Shown here: piece after piece, positions 45,690 to 57,800 of the stretch | How positions within the stretch are numbered: position 1 is the first letter of the stretch | Layout of the letters: every line of letters starts with the position of its first letter | From: Cotesia glomerata | Lineage: Eukaryota; Arthropoda; Insecta; Hymenoptera; Braconidae | DNA length: 64,000 bases | Assembly (NCBI RefSeq): GCF_020080835.1 | Contig: NC_058166.1 | Span: 6,200,001 to 6,264,000, forward strand | Direction: 5' to 3' | Position numbers and translations under genes: made by a program | Notes under the pieces: generated by a model | What the model was told of the DNA's origin: nothing | Seen by the model: the letters and a program-made list of their open reading frames with translations, nothing else | The model's database searches: none

Positions 45690-47873
45690 TGTGACATGGA
45701 AAATTTTCCATAAATTTGAAATTGCTCGATTAGAGATTATTAGGTTGGCTAAGCTGAGGAATTGCTGAGATTCGACGCGCCTGTGTCGCCCCAAGCGGCC
45801 TCCCGATCAGAATGACAAGCTCGAGGTAAGAATAATTCATGAAAACGCGCCGAATTTGAAAAGAGTACAGGAATGCGTGGGAACTATTGTAGAATGCATG
45901 AGTGAGTGAGACTAGGCTATAGCGATCAGACGAGCCGCGAATTTCTACGAGCAATCGACGACCAACGCGACATCTGGCCACGAGGATGGAACGACGAGAA
46001 CATTTGAACGGACCAATGACGATGGAGAGCAATAAAACACAAGTAGTTGAGGCTCCACCTGAACTCGTGAAAAAGAACTAAAAAGTGAATCGACCAATCA
46101 TCGATCGCCCAGGGGAAGGAACGCAACCACGATTGACTACGGCCGGCTGGAAAATGCCGTGAGCGGCGTGCCGCGCAGATTTTTGAGTGCGCAGAAGTGA
46201 GAACACATGTTGTCGAGGAAGCAGCCATTGTAGGCCCCTTCTGATCTGGACGCCGTGACTGTGACATCGAGCAGTTATTATTTTGATTGTTATTTCTTTC
46301 TGTTGCCGGTTGATTTTGGATTTTTTTTTATTTTGTCGTGAGTTGAATACGAATAAGTTCGCTGAGCTTTTGTTGTTTTTTTTTGGACACTACGATCCCG
46401 AATACGCCATCGCCGAGACATCAACGCTTTTTTCCGTCAGTTTTGCTTTGCCGCCAACTTCGATCACCTAGCCAACATCGCCTGGAACGTTTACGGAAGC
46501 TACGGGGTGAGTCTGATCGCTAAATTTTAGCCCCAGGGTGTCATCACCGCGAATTTCGTCGTAATTGTCACGGTCTAATCCGTGGACAATAATTTCCTTT
46601 CGGAAATTTTTGATATAATTCAAGTTGCACGGAATTAAATAAATTCCATTCGAGATTTTGAGCTTTGACGACACTCTGAGGCACGGTACCGCTGAGTCGT
46701 GTGTATTTGTGTGTGTGACATTTTTGCCGAGATTAATTTTTTTTTGGCCTGTTACTTACCTCGAGCTTCAATTACCCGACAAATCGGATTACTAAAAATT
46801 ATTTGAAGGACATGTGAAATAAGTCGAATACTTTGCGTAGATTAATTTTTTTTTGTATTTAATTTTCGATAGTGAATTTTTTTTTGTTTTGATTTGTTAC
46901 TAGATCTTACGATTGGAAACCTGATTAAAAATTTTGCGATCGGAATTAACATTGTTTTTCTTTAAAATTCGTAAATAGATTGTGCGAATTGAATTAATTA
47001 TTTGTTTTGAAATTTTGAATAAATTTTGCGAATTGAATTAATTATTTGTTTTGACAATTCGAATAAATTTTGCGAGATGAAGTAATTATTTGTTTTGAAA
47101 TTTTGAATAAATGTTGCGAATTGAATTAATTATTTGTTTTGACAATTTGAATAAATTTTGCGAATTTAATTAATTATTTGTTTTGACAATTTGAATAAAT
47201 TTTGCGAATTGAATTAATTATTTGTTTTGAAATTTTGAATAAATTTTGCGAATTGAATTAATTATTTGTTTTGACAATTCGAATAAATTTTGCTAATTGA
47301 ATGAATTATTTGTTTTGAAATTTTGAATAAATTTTGCGAGTTGAATTATTTATTCGTTTCGGAAATTGTTGAAGCATTTTGGCGAACCGACATTTTATTT
47401 ATTTTGTTTGAAAGAAAGGGCTTTGTAATTTTTATTTTTGGTTACTCGAATTTCTTTCTAGAATTTGGTTTATTTTGAAATGTCGAATCATTGCGTTAGC
47501 ACTAGTCTTGCGTTAGAATTATTTTTGCGTTAAATAATTTTTGTTATTAATGCGACATTGCCGACAGTATATATTTGTTGTTGAATAAACCGTTGTTGGA
47601 TTAGAATTGCACGCCTCAATTATATTTTTTAATTGTTGTTGCTCTGATTAACCGATCCTATCATCTCATTTCGATTTCTTTGTTCGTCGATTGCCGTGAT
47701 TCGATTTTTGAATCTCTTCAACACCGACCCGCCGCCCACGAAGATCCACCGCGAGATCGACCTGTGGAACATTGAATTCCTGGCGCCCAACCAAATCTAC
47801 GAACCAGGTAAGCCAATTTTTTTGGGTGACCTGATCCGGCCCTGTCGACGCCAGTGCCGGAAAAGGCATCACA
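45690..47873 (+). repeat. 3' LTR (2,184 bp)
   Basis: Matches the 5' LTR without the solo-LTR insertion. It ends GGCATCACA directly before ATATCTACG of the host transposon's subterminal repeats. Confidence 0.92.
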
Positions 47874-47990
47874 ATATCTACGTATATATCTACGGATATA
47901 TCTACGGATATATCTGCGGATATATCTACGGATATATCTACGGATATATCTAAGGATATATCTACGGATATATCCACGAATACATACTGG
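47874..47990. repeat. Left subterminal 12-bp repeats of the DNA transposon
   Basis: Seven to eight tandem copies of TCTACGGATATA with point variants (TCTGCGG, TCTAAGG, TCCACGAA). They are the inverted counterpart of 61076-61168 and continue the outer arm segment 35872-36002. Confidence 0.9.
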
Positions 47991-49267
47991 AAAATATACT
48001 GAAATACAAATTGAAATATATTTAAAAATATATCCTTAAATATGTAAGATTATATATTATTTGATAATACTTCTGGTATTTATTTATACTAGACTGTATC
48101 CATTTTTGCGATAATTCGATACATTGATGTATAAAATATATTTTAATACAAATTTTTCTACTAATATATAATTATATTTTACCGCGAGTGAATGCTCATA
48201 TAACAGCGCATATATCTAAATCAGAAATTGATGTCAAATAAAATACTACAATAAAATTGTTTTAATTTTTTTTTTTATTCTATATATTAAATTAATAAGA
48301 AAATCTATGTTTCTACGTATAAAAGTGATGGTTTGTAACTCTCAAATTGTTAACAACTTTCAACAAAAATTTTAAAATTAAGTTGTACTTATAAAAAACG
48401 ATGAGTATTATTAACTAAATAATTTTAATTATTTTTTTTCAATAATGAATATCATAAAAAAAAATCAAGTTTATAAAAATATCAAAAGTTGTAAAAAGAT
48501 TATTAAATTAAAATATTATTAATCTTCATCATTATACGTTGAATTCTTTTTTTTCTAGAATAAAAAAGTTTGTAAAATTAATTTTTTTTTAAACCAACAT
48601 TACAACTCTTTAACGCATACTTACATTTGTTTCTTTACTTTTTTTTTCGTTTCTCAATCTACCACATTTATTATTAATCGCTGTACCAAAAGGACCTTCT
48701 TTAAAATCACCGTGACGTTTCTTGACTGCTTCTGTAATGTATATGTTATTATTATTGTAGTATTTATAAATTTAAAAATTAAGTATTAATTTTTACTTCT
48801 TAAGTAAAGCATAATTTTTTCAATATTTCTTACTAACAATGTTATTTAACTAATTAAAACTGTCTTTCAAAATAATAATTTTAAATAAACTAGACTCTAT
48901 GCTATTTGTTAGAAACATATTTTAAAAATGAAAGCCATAAAATACATTACATTTTGCAGTTGTCTTAATTGAAAATATGCTAACGTTCGTTATTGTCTGT
49001 GACATGTAAATAGTTCAAAATTTTTAAATTGTCTTGTGAACTAAAAATTAATTTTATATTTTTATTAAAATTATTAGAATAAAAAAAAAGGTGTGTGTGC
49101 GATTCACACACGATAGAAGTGAAACTTCAGTGAATCGACAAAAGAATGAGATGAATATTTATAACAAGGGTAGGATAATTACAAAGTTTAATTGTTCAAA
49201 AATGAAAGTATTTTGATTAATTTTAAAAGATATTTTATATTTTATTTAACATATGTTACATAATCTA

Positions 49268-49924
49268 TTACTCAAGTTCCATATTTTCAGTTTCAACAAA
49301 TGATACAAGAGGCTTATGATAACTAAAATACGATACAAATATTTTAGTTTCAATTTGGTTGATATATCTTTGGAACACTGCATCTATTACCGTTTTTGAT
49401 CTTGTAGTTGATTGAGTGCGATTGTTACACATTTTTAAATAAAATGTTGTATCGAGAAACTCAATCAAAGGAAGCGCTGTATCTGATGCAAAATTTATGT
49501 TAAAATCCCCACTTAAAATCATCGGAATTTTATCATAATTCTTTTTGAGAATTCGCGATACCTTTGGGGTATATTTGATCAAATTTTCATGTATAAATTC
49601 AATAACTGATTTTATTGATTGGTTGGGAAAGATGTAAATTGCTACGATCAAAATTAAATCTCCTTGGTCATTTCTGCTCTCACAGGCACATATTTCTCCA
49701 ACTTTCGAAAGCTGAACAGACAATGATTCTAGCTGTTGTGCATTGAGATCCATTTGTGGCGTAACAACACGGGCTCCATCATTTACGTTGTGATAAATTG
49801 CTACTCCGCCTGCCCTCGTACGTGGTCTTTTGTAATTAACAACAATATTAAAATTTGGAATGTCTACAATATCTCCATTATTCATCCATGTCTCCGAAAG
49901 AATTAAAAAATTTGACGATGACAC
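49268..49924 (-). CDS. Helentron EEP-type endonuclease fragment (copy 1)
   Basis: An endonuclease/exonuclease/phosphatase fold like the AP-endonuclease domain at the C-terminus of Helentron proteins. It has LILSETWM with the metal-binding Glu, RAGGVAIYHN, AIYIFPNQS, SGDFNIN, KTVIDAVFQR and the terminal SYHKPL (Ser-x-His) motif. All expected catalytic positions are present. The frame is open 5' of the nominal start (TTG or ATG are doubtful), so it was once the end of a longer protein. Copy 1 keeps six Ts just after the first residues and so reads longer than copy 2. Confidence 0.82.
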   Translation of the reverse strand: MSSSNFLILSETWMNNGDIVDIPNFNIVVNYKRPRTRAGGVAIYHNVNDGARVVTPQMDLNAQQLESLSVQLSKVGEICACESRNDQGDLILIVAIYIFPNQSIKSVIEFIHENLIKYTPKVSRILKKNYDKIPMILSGDFNINFASDTALPLIEFLDTTFYLKMCNNRTQSTTRSKTVIDAVFQRYINQIETKIFVSYFSYHKPLVSFVETENMELE

Positions 49925-50128
49925 TATATTGTCATGTTGCAGATCTTGTACATGAGCTCGTAAGCTTTCCTTTTCTAAGACATCCCTTTTCTTTTATTTA
50001 AGAAATCATATAAAACATTTGTAATTGTCTCAAGTCGATTCAAGTTCAGCCTTCGAAATTCATGTTGTAGATCAATTGTAGATACTGACGCTCTTCGGTC
50101 TGAAAAACATTGATATATTAGTTTATAC

Positions 50129-50347
50129 TTAAAACAGGATTAAAAAATATTTACACTTACCATTTATTACATCAGTCACATTGACACTTATATCTGAACA
50201 TCTATTTTGATTGTTCAATAATTGTTTTTTACGTGCACGAAACTCGCGACTACGTTCTGTTGAACTTTTTGCTGAATTTTTTTTCATTTTAATTTCATTT
50301 TTTTTGCGTCGATATTGACGACACATTTCGGCATTAGTTTTCGGCAT
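50129..50347 (-). CDS. Helentron N-terminal exon, MPKTNAEMC-type (copy 1)
   Basis: A basic, Lys/Arg/Ser-rich leader (MPKTNAEMCRQYRRKKNE, TERSREFRARKKQ) of the kind that starts many arthropod Helitron/Helentron-linked proteins. It ends at a likely splice donor (AATG/GTAAGTG). The next exon (DRKASVSTIDLQHEFRRLN) begins after TTTTCAG and reaches a stop near the deletion junction. The Rep and helicase coding regions are absent. Confidence 0.6.
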   Translation of the reverse strand: MPKTNAEMCRQYRRKKNEIKMKKNSAKSSTERSREFRARKKQLLNNQNRCSDISVNVTDVINGKCKYFLILF

Positions 50348-50796
50348 TTTATAAAATTTATTATTTAGTACAAGATATAAAAATACTCACAAACAGTTAA
50401 ATAATAACACACCACGCTATCTTACTAAAACGCTGTAATACGCAGCCGCATACAGTGTACAGTAAGCTCACGTAGTTTTCACATGCACTACACACGTTAA
50501 ATGCTCAAATACAAGCACGTATTAAACAGTGTGCAATATACATACACACTGACATCTGCTCTCTCGCTCTGGCTCACAAATTACAGGCGACTATGCTTAG
50601 AAGACGGGAGTGGGGACGCTACGAAGTATGGCATAAAGAGGAGAGACCGATAATATACAAATTGTATGTATATTTCTGTCTCATTCTTTCCCCTGGCTTC
50701 ATCCTACACATTTTTGTATTTGTGTCTCTTACCTGTCGTTTTTTCGTTGCATCCGGTTTGAAATCACAACGATTCTAAAGAAGTTTCACTTCAAAA

Positions 50797-50956
50797 ATAA
50801 ATTTTTTCATTCACATTGCATTAAAGATGTATCAAATTATAAATACATATTAAATGATTGTGTTACCTTTAATAGCATCAATAATATTTGAATCAAGAGC
50901 TTCGTACAACTGAGCCTTTTTTTCGGTATTCTTCGATTTACCGCCTTTATAATTAC
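50797..50956 (-). other. Host-transposon segment between the two Helentrons
   Basis: This ~160-bp piece is the inverted copy of about 59816-59975. It holds the 3' part of BEN exon 6 (KGGKSKNTEKKAQLYEALD) and the start of intron 6, and it separates the two insertions. Confidence 0.9.
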
Positions 50957-51405
50957 TTTTGAAGTGAAACTTCTTTAGAATCGTTGTGATTTCAAACCGG
51001 ATGCAACGAAAAAACGACAGGTAAGAGACACAAATACAAAAATGTGTAGGATGAAGCCAGGGGAAAGAATGAGACAGAAATATACATACAATTTGTATAT
51101 TATCGGTCTCTCCTCTTTATGCCATACTTCGTAGCGTCCCCACTCCCGTCTTCTAAGCATAGTCGCCTGTAATTTGTGAGCCAGAGCGAGAGAGCAGATG
51201 TCAGTGTGTATGTATATTGCACACTGTTTAATACGTGCTTGTATTTGAGCATTTAACGTGTGTAGTGCATGTGAAAACTACGTGAGCTTACTGTACACTG
51301 TATGCGGCTGCGTATTACAGCGTTTTAGTAAGATAGCGTGGTGTGTTATTATTTAACTGTTTGTGAGTATTTTTATATCTTGTACTAAATAATAAATTTT
51401 ATAAA

Positions 51406-51624
51406 ATGCCGAAAACTAATGCCGAAATGTGTCGTCAATATCGACGCAAAAAAAATGAAATTAAAATGAAAAAAAATTCAGCAAAAAGTTCAACAGAACG
51501 TAGTCGCGAGTTTCGTGCACGTAAAAAACAATTATTGAACAATCAAAATAGATGTTCAGATATAAGTGTCAATGTGACTGATGTAATAAATGGTAAGTGT
51601 AAATATTTTTTAATCCTGTTTTAA
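51406..51624 (+). CDS. Helentron N-terminal exon (copy 2)
   Basis: Same 72-codon frame as copy 1, starting ATG in AAAATGCCG. The exon probably ends at 51591 with donor GTAAGTG. The following exon runs from 51654 to a stop at 51776-51778. Confidence 0.6.
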   Translation: MPKTNAEMCRQYRRKKNEIKMKKNSAKSSTERSREFRARKKQLLNNQNRCSDISVNVTDVINGKCKYFLILF

Positions 51625-51866
51625 GTATAAACTAATATATCAATGTTTTTCAGACCGAAAAGCGTCAGTATCTACAATTGATCTACAACATGAATTTCGA
51701 AGGCTGAACTTGAATCGACTTGAGACAATTACAAATGTTTTATATGATTTCTTAAATAAAAGAAAAGGGATGTCTTAGAAAAGGAAAGCTTACGAGCTCA
51801 TGTACAAGATCTGCAACATGACAATATAGTGTCATCGTCAAATTTTTAATTCTTTCGGAGACATGG

Positions 51867-52484
51867 ATGAATAATGGAGATATTGTAGACATTCCAAATT
51901 TTAATATTGTTGTTAATTACAAAAGACCACGTACGAGGGCAGGCGGAGTAGCAATTTATCACAACGTAAATGATGGAGCCCGTGTTGTTACGCCACAAAT
52001 GGATCTCAATGCACAACAGCTAGAATCATTGTCTGTTCAGCTTTCGAAAGTTGGAGAAATATGTGCCTGTGAGAGCAGAAATGACCAAGGAGATTTAATT
52101 TTGATCGTAGCAATTTACATCTTTCCCAACCAATCAATAAAATCAGTTATTGAATTTATACATGAAAATTTGATCAAATATACCCCAAAGGTATCGCGAA
52201 TTCTCAAAAAGAATTATGATAAAATTCCGATGATTTTAAGTGGGGATTTTAACATAAATTTTGCATCAGATACAGCGCTTCCTTTGATTGAGTTTCTCGA
52301 TACAACATTTTATTTAAAAATGTGTAACAATCGCACTCAATCAACTACAAGATCAAAAACGGTAATAGATGCAGTGTTCCAAAGATATATCAACCAAATT
52401 GAAACTAAAATATTTGTATCGTATTTTAGTTATCATAAGCCTCTTGTATCATTTGTTGAAACTGAAAATATGGAACTTGAGTAA
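51867..52484 (+). CDS. Helentron EEP-type endonuclease fragment (copy 2)
   Basis: Identical in sequence to copy 1 from MNNGDIVDI onward, including SGDFNIN and SYHKPL. A one-base deletion in the T run near 51846 cuts the frame just before the Glu-containing LSETW segment, so this copy is slightly more damaged. Confidence 0.78.
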   Translation: MNNGDIVDIPNFNIVVNYKRPRTRAGGVAIYHNVNDGARVVTPQMDLNAQQLESLSVQLSKVGEICACESRNDQGDLILIVAIYIFPNQSIKSVIEFIHENLIKYTPKVSRILKKNYDKIPMILSGDFNINFASDTALPLIEFLDTTFYLKMCNNRTQSTTRSKTVIDAVFQRYINQIETKIFVSYFSYHKPLVSFVETENMELE

Positions 52485-54664
52485 TAGATTATGTAACATA
52501 TGTTAAATAAAATATAAAATATCTTTTAAAATTAATCAAAATACTTTCATTTTTGAACAATTAAACTTTGTAATTATCCTAGCCTTGTTATAAATATTCA
52601 TCTCATTCTTTTGTCGATTCACTGAAGTTTCACTTCTATCGTGTGTGAATCGCACACACACCTTTTTTTTAATAGTATTTCAGTGGAAAAAGTTGATACA
52701 AGGAGTGATGTTGTCATCGCAGTAAATGTACTCTTGCTTTTTGCTGCATCCCACTGTTCTTGAGTGATAAAGACATTGGATCCTTTATGACCCAGTTCTT
52801 TCTACATTAATATTTAATTAAAATTAATTCCATCACATCAAATCAATTATTGTTAAAAAGTATTTGTACGGCAAAAAAAAATATTAACATCAATTTATGT
52901 ACATACGAACCATTTTTGTACAATCGTTTTTAGTAGTTTTTACATCACTTGTTGAAGTAGAAGGCTTCAAAGAGCTCAGGTTTTTAGCTTCTTTTTTCAA
53001 GTTCATCATTACTAAAGATAATGCTGTAAAAAAATGTATTATTCATAATCTAATATAATTACTTTTTAATTATTATTATTACCTTTATCGAGATGTTCTT
53101 GGGTAACATATTGACCAGGAGCACTACTTGGTGTTGTTTTAGTTGAATCTTGATCACTTACAGTGGGTGGGTCATCAATACAATCTTTCTATTAATGAAA
53201 TATAAAAAATTAAGTAAGATACAAGTTTTTCAATATCGGATCAATTTGAATATAAAGTCATTAATTATAAAATAAATTAACAAAATTTATCACAATAATT
53301 ATGTGAATTTATGTAGATTAAATATCAAGTGTATTTCTATATTATTAGAGGACACTTACAGTGTTAGAATGAGTCTGGGATCCCGAGGAGTCAACATATG
53401 CTTCAGTCACTATCTCAACATTACTTGAGAATCGTAATTTTTTCCTGACACTTTCATCAGTATCTCTATATAAATTATCTCTCTCTACAATTTCAAGTTC
53501 ATTTTCAGATACATTATCTTTATCTGTCTTGTCATCTTTAGATGCAGCAGCTGGACTTGAATTTAATTTGATTGTAGGCCCGGGAGACACGACTCCCTCA
53601 AGAGCATCGAGTTTCTTTTCTAACATTTTTTTAGATCCTAAAATAAATAAATATTATTTACTGGAAATTTCCATATGTAAAAAAGTATCTTAATTAATAA
53701 ATTAACTAGTACAAAAATTCTTACTTGAAACCTCAAGAACTATCGCGTGGTAACAATTCCAGCAACCGAGTGGTTCCTTTTTTGTATCACGCCACTCGAC
53801 GACGTATATAGTTTTAGGATCATGATTTTCATCTACAAAACTGTCAACACTGAAATCTTTTATGTGACATACGTCTATCCCAGGTGTCATTTTTTTATTA
53901 TCTTCACCACCGACCCATTTTACTAGGGCCCACCATTTTTTACTAAACAATTGAATTTTTAAATTACCTTATAGAATCAATGTGATAATTTATTAGAAAA
54001 AATTAAACTAAACAAAGTCATTATTAGTTACAAATATTATTTATATATATATACATATATTATTGGTTTGAACCAATTGTGAGGTTATGCCTTTATTTTT
54101 TGTTATATTTACAGTTGTTACCTAAAACATTAAATAGTAATTGTTGTTATTTTTTACCTTTCTCCGTTTTCCATTACTTACAAAATTAAGTATGTGTAAA
54201 TTATAAAAATTATTTCATTAGTTTAATGTGGTCCGATGTTATAATCAAGCAGCAAATACTGGAATACAATACGAGACGTTTACATCGTCTAGGCCGCCAT
54301 TTTGGTTTGCAGTTTGGCGGTAAACTAATGTTCTAAAAAAAAATAAAAAATTAATTAACATATTTATAATTTTTTTTTTGTTACAGAAATTTAATTGATT
54401 TAATTAATAATTGAATTTTTTTTTAATATTTAATTTAAATTTGTTTATATTTATTTAGCTTATCACTATATCAGGTTGTAGTTGGTACTTATTGCCAACT
54501 GTCTTACTTACAAAATTTCTGCTTTATCGACCTAGGCTATCAATTATTTTTTTAAGTACTGTTGAGACTTAACCATACTTTCAGCTTGCTACGAATTAAT
54601 ATTTTCGCAGTCATAACTGAGTTATTAATTTATTTTGTGATTGTAATAAATTTAATATTGTGTT

Positions 54665-57600
54665 TTAATCATGGAACGAAAAAAAAGTGGAATAATTTAC
54701 AATTGTTACTTTTTGTTGAATCGTTTTTGCATTGATTGCTGCTAAAGGTTGATGCGTATTTTCGCTTTTTGTAAATATGATATGTTGCAACTGTACATTC
54801 GGAAAAAATGTATTTTTACACTTCTGAAAATACTTTCCCAGGGCAAAACATTCTTTTTCCCCTTGTAACTCAACAAGTATAAAAATATCGATCTCAAAAA
54901 TTTCTTTATTTGACAGTAATACTGTAAAATTATTCCGCTTTCGAACTTTCGTGTATGCTTGACTATGTATGATTTCATTATTAATAATTATTCTTTTAAA
55001 ATATTGAACTTCAGAGTCATTATCGATATGAATATTGAGTCGTCTCAATGCTAAATTGTGATTATCTGCTACAATTTCCGTTACACCTTTTCCTAATACT
55101 TTAATTTCGTTGATTTCCATCATGTTGTTTGTATATTTTCTTTTATTGATCATCTTTTTCAAAAATTTCCGTTAACGTAAAATTAACTCATGTTCGTAAC
55201 ACTCTTCTAACTTGTTAAATGCAACCATGCATCGTAGGGATTCGAGAATTTGTAGTTCAGCTGAATTTGAGCTTTTTACTAATTTTTTAACACTTGGTGG
55301 AAATTCTCGTAACAAAATGCACTGTGAGTCCATAACGGACCCCAGTTCAACACACTTTCTGGCAAATGTGTCAAAAGATGCGCATTAAATGATACGTGTT
55401 CAAGTCCATAAAGTACTTCAATATCTTTGACAAATTTAAAGATACATTGTTTTGCATAATATACCTCGGTTTTTAAGATAGAAGTTTTAAGGAGTATTGA
55501 TATTGCATCAACCAGAAGACTCCAATGAAGTAAATATTTGCGTGGTAGATATTCTTTCAAGGTTGGTAAGCTATAAAACAATAGCCATATAACCAATTCG
55601 TGTGCTTTGAGGTGTAACCTTTCAGAAAGTTTTCGCGGAGTTCTCGAGATATCCAATGATGGTTTAATTGATGCCAAAAAACGATCGATATCATTTATGA
55701 CAGCACCAAGATAGTATGGTTTCTCATGATACTGTGAATCCAACCATAATTTTAAAAACTGTCGGCATATACCCAGTGCAACACAATGCATCCAATCGAC
55801 AGCGAGATTATTTATTATATCGAAATTTGGTACATCAAATAATACTGAACGATCCTTCATGCCCATCGTGCGATTTTTCGCATGCGTTTCTGTTTCAATA
55901 TGTAAACGTAAGCCTTGACCAAAAGTATTTCCGTCTTCATCTATTGGATAGACTCTGACGTGACCAGCACCTTTTTCAACTTCTTCCCCTTCATGTTTGC
56001 AAAGTCCACAACCATACTCTCCTCGAAATGTTTTAGAACATCTCAAGTTCGGTCTTTCGACAGAGTCACACACTCCAACCAAAACTTTAATTTTTCTCTT
56101 ATGCTCTCTTCCTTCTATTGAGTAGCTTACTCCTTCAGTGGCTAATTTCTTTGATTCTTCTGCAAAAGGTTTTAAATATTGATTCATAATAGGTTTTTTG
56201 TGTCCCAGAAAAATGCAGGCTAGCATTATATGTTGTTTTCGCTCTCGAGGATGTAGCTCGTTGATAGTACATAACACTGGAGTGATAGAGGTTTGTGAAC
56301 TTTTAAATAAGGGTGTACCATCGACACTAAAATTCAAAGATAGTGAGTCTTTGTCTGAAGAATGAAGGTTATATAATTTTCCATCCATTATGTCTTCGAT
56401 TGCATAATCACATTGTTTTTTACGATTCATTGGGTATGTCAAATTTTCATGGTGGCGAGTGCAAAATTCTTGTAGTTGTTTAGATAAAGGACAGTACAAA
56501 AAAATATTTCCTAACTGTCTGTTATCCTTCAATACAACGTCAACATTACAAGGTTCACATTTCAAAGTTGATTCATTGGTATTTATAATTTCTAGTCCAA
56601 TGTATAAGCCACAAGTCGGACATAAATGGTGTGTTTCAAAAGGAAATGAGAAACTGTGAATTATGTTCTTGAAATGATACAATAATGTAAAATGTTGAGG
56701 CTCTTTGGCGACAGAATCTACTAATTCGGTTATATACTGGATAGTATCGTTATCTAGATTTTTTTTAATTTTTAAAGAAAGAATGAGTAACGTTCTTAAC
56801 AAAATCTTTTTTGGATAACTGATATTATTCGGATGTTGATTATTCTCAATAACACATATTTCTTGGTTATAATTGAGATTTATTGCAGATTCGTTGTTTA
56901 CTTCCTCTTGAATTGAATAATCCGAATTCTCATCACTATCTCCAAAATCATCAGAAAGTTCTGTATCACTTCCGCTAAAATTTTCAGATCCAGAATACTC
57001 ATCACTCGAATTATACAGCTGTCTAAAAGGACAAACATCAACTATACTGTGATAACCTTCCGTATGGGGAACAGATGTTGATGCTCCATCTGAACAGTTA
57101 CGGTGAGCCTGAAAAAATTTGAAATATATGAAAATGATGACACGAAAGTCAACTGACAACTATTAATCATTCGAATTTTTATAACAGACCAATTATAATG
57201 GAAAAGATTGCTTTTAAACATTTCAATAAAGATTGTTTTAAATTTTCGGTAGTAGAATTTTTTTATAAAATATTTTTTATAATAATTCCATTGCCATAAA
57301 ATTCTAAAAATTTTTGTTTAAGCCTTAACGTCAGTCTCTTTAGAAATGAGAATTTATGTTTTGTAGATGACAGAATTTATTTATTCATTAATTTATAAGA
57401 TCATGGGATTATATCCCCTCTGATCATACACCGTAGTAATAAAGTACCTTAGTTAATAGTCGTGAAAATATTATAAAAATTAAAATTAAATTATTTGAAT
57501 AAAAGAACCTACTAGAACGCCATGATCTGGTAACTCAGGCTCAGAATCATCACTCAATTGTACACTTGACTCGCTGCGATAAATAAAAAAAAAATAAATT

Positions 57601-57800
57601 AAAAATTTAGTGAACAATAGAAACATGTTGAATTAAAAATAATTACGTCATCGAATTAAAATAAGTACTTACGAATCAGAATGTGACATAGATGATTTTA
57701 TTTCCTTTAATTTCCAATAGTTCACAGTTCTCTTTGGAACAGGTGTAGAACTGCCGTACGAGAGGTAACGTTTGTACGGACCTCTTTTTTTTCGTTCCAT
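54665..57800 (-). pseudogene. Tnp2-like DDE transposase gene of the long-TIR element (three exons, two disablements)
   Basis: Exon 1 is 57800-57673 (ATG, basic start MERKKRGPYKRY), exon 2 is 57573-57513, and exon 3 starts at 57108; phases agree and sites are GT-AG. Exon 3 has an acidic Ser/Asp-rich stretch, a zinc ribbon (CPTC, CEPC), and the core blocks SVDGTPLFKSS, VGVCDSVERP, GEYGCGLCKHEG, DWMHCVALGICR, and LLTHLPESV with GPLWTHSAFCYEN. These are hallmarks of the Tnp2/transposase-domain family related to CACTA and plavaka elements, with Asp and Glu catalytic candidates present. A one-base loss in an A run near 55285 stops the frame (TAG at 55279). Continuing in the next frame, a TAA near 55168 precedes the C-terminal 160 residues, which end SFFSFHD at 54665. 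This copy is probably inactive. Confidence 0.82.

Larger units (their letters stand above)
36003..47873 (+). mobile_element. Large Ty3/Gypsy element (11.9 kb) with ~2.2-kb LTRs and three ORFs
   Basis: LTRs begin TGTGACATGG and end GGCATCACA. Flanking ACAT (35999-36002) and ATAT (47874-47877) fit a 4-bp duplication with one change. The intact right arm of the host transposon shows the empty site CGTATATATCTACGG (complement near 61160), which confirms the insertion point. The internal region holds gag, a frame-disrupted pol and a third zinc-knuckle ORF. The LTRs differ by scattered substitutions, so this element is older than the one at 23.5 kb. Confidence 0.92.
49090..50793 (-). mobile_element. 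Helentron derivative, copy 1 (1.7 kb)
   Basis: Read on the minus strand, it begins GAAGTGAAACTTC at its 5' terminus. It ends with the inverted copy GAAGTTTCACTTC placed about 24 bp inside, followed by a perfect hairpin, GTGTGTG-AATCG-CACACAC, at the 3' terminus. This asymmetric terminal inverted repeat plus 3' stem-loop is the signature described for Helentrons. The right arm (59960-59980) shows the empty site, an uninterrupted A/T run. No clear target duplication can be told in that run, as expected for Helentron insertion at TT. Internally it retains only the N- and C-terminal coding ends. Confidence 0.8.
50960..52662 (+). mobile_element. Helentron derivative, copy 2 (1.7 kb, opposite orientation)
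   Basis: Nearly identical to copy 1 in inverted orientation. The 5' end is GAAGTGAAACTTC at 50961, the subterminal GAAGTTTCACTTC at 52624-52636, and the terminal hairpin GTGTGTG-AATCG-CACACAC at 52641-52659. The empty site in the right arm is the run at 59811-59816 (complement TTACTTTTTAATAG). Differences from copy 1 that I can see: a lost T near 51846, AAAGCG versus AGAGCG near 51660, and one change near 52580. Confidence 0.8.
48519..54174 (-). pseudogene. Left-arm copy of the BEN-domain gene, broken by two Helentron insertions
   Basis: An inverted copy of the intact gene at 58297-60536. ATG is at 54174, exon 2 about 53942-53725, exon 3 about 53637-53360, exon 5 about 53020-52908, and exon 8 at 48554-48519, all with the same splice sites. 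Helentron 2 sits inside exon 6, which encodes part of the BEN domain (between the ILLKS and NYKGG codons). Helentron 1 sits in intron 6. Coding differences from the right copy include Gly to Cys in EPLGCWNC and two changes in exon 5. Without the insertions the frame looks open, but exon 6 is interrupted, so no full-length product is expected. Confidence 0.85.

Noticed and set aside
47666..48039. Asp-Ile-Ser-Val and Tyr-Gly-Tyr-Ile repeat ORFs
   Set aside because: They are translations of the 12-bp subterminal repeats read through from the LTR end.
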